Positions 36,101 to 36,331 of a stretch of DNA of 36,331 nucleotides are shown here, piece after piece. Below the pieces are notes generated by a model. It saw only the letters and a list, made by a program, of their open reading frames with translations. It had not been told where the DNA came from and did not search any database. This DNA is from an uncultured Pelagibacteraceae bacterium (GTDB lineage Bacteria > Pseudomonadota > Alphaproteobacteria > Pelagibacterales > Pelagibacteraceae): positions 1-36,331 of the forward strand of contig CACAMG010000006.1 in NCBI GenBank assembly GCA_902533585.1. Direction: 5' to 3'. Numbering within the stretch: position 1 is the first letter of the stretch; each line of letters begins with the position of its first letter. The position numbers and the translations under genes were made by a program.

Positions 36101-36331
36101 ATGAGTCTTAGACCTTTTAGAGACATTAATAGGAGAAAAACAAGAGTAGTAAAAGTAGGTAATGTTTTAATTGGTGGCGATAATGCAATTTCTGTACAAT
36201 CAATGACAAATACATTAACAAGCGACTCTAGAAAAACAATAAATCAAATAAATGAACTTGCAAAAGAGGGAGCTGATTTAGTTAGAGTCTCATGTCCAGA
36301 TGAAGAATCCACAAGATCTTTAAAAGAAATT
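36101..36331 (+). CDS. ispG: 4-hydroxy-3-methylbut-2-enyl diphosphate synthase (IspG/GcpE), 3' truncated by window edge
   Basis: [77 protein letters not shown]. Confidence 0.9.
   Translation, partial: MSLRPFRDINRRKTRVVKVGNVLIGGDNAISVQSMTNTLTSDSRKTINQINELAKEGADLVRVSCPDEESTRSLKEI

Noticed and set aside
1-36331. CRISPR arrays, transposons, integrases, tRNA or rRNA genes
   Set aside because: No spaced direct repeats, transposase/integrase motifs, or tRNA/rRNA sequences were recognised on reading; the content is core genes throughout.

Overview
The window is an AT-rich, very compact bacterial chromosome segment. Gene content and style (GcrA, the trpFBA-accD-folC order, malate synthase G, tiny or negative intergenic gaps) suggest Alphaproteobacteria, most likely the SAR11/Pelagibacterales type (inference). 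It runs from a 5'-truncated hisG to a 3'-truncated ispG and is essentially all core metabolism and information processing. I saw no mobile element, CRISPR array, tRNA or rRNA. The main points worth a second look are: (1) two conserved genes, kdsB and a DUF1178-family gene, that are each broken by one surplus A in a poly-A tract, with the conserved C-terminus readable in the next frame; (2) an in-phase A AAA AAG heptamer in dnaX whose -1 frame stops two codons later, giving a product close in length to E. coli gamma; (3) an SRP RNA upstream of dnaX with a GAAA tetraloop; (4) an A15 tract in the coding strand of the rpsA C-terminus; (5) an AccA with a C-terminal predicted transmembrane tail; (6) an rmuC / PD-(D/E)XK exonuclease / sbcB / thioredoxin cluster; (7) kdsD-lptC-lptB without lptA; (8) a 14-gene minus-strand run with no gap above about 12 nt; (9) a GC-containing hairpin at the kdsB ribosome-binding region; (10) no glycine riboswitch upstream of glcB. 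I found no clearly novel multi-gene system. The frameshift and slippage cases are the most testable leads.
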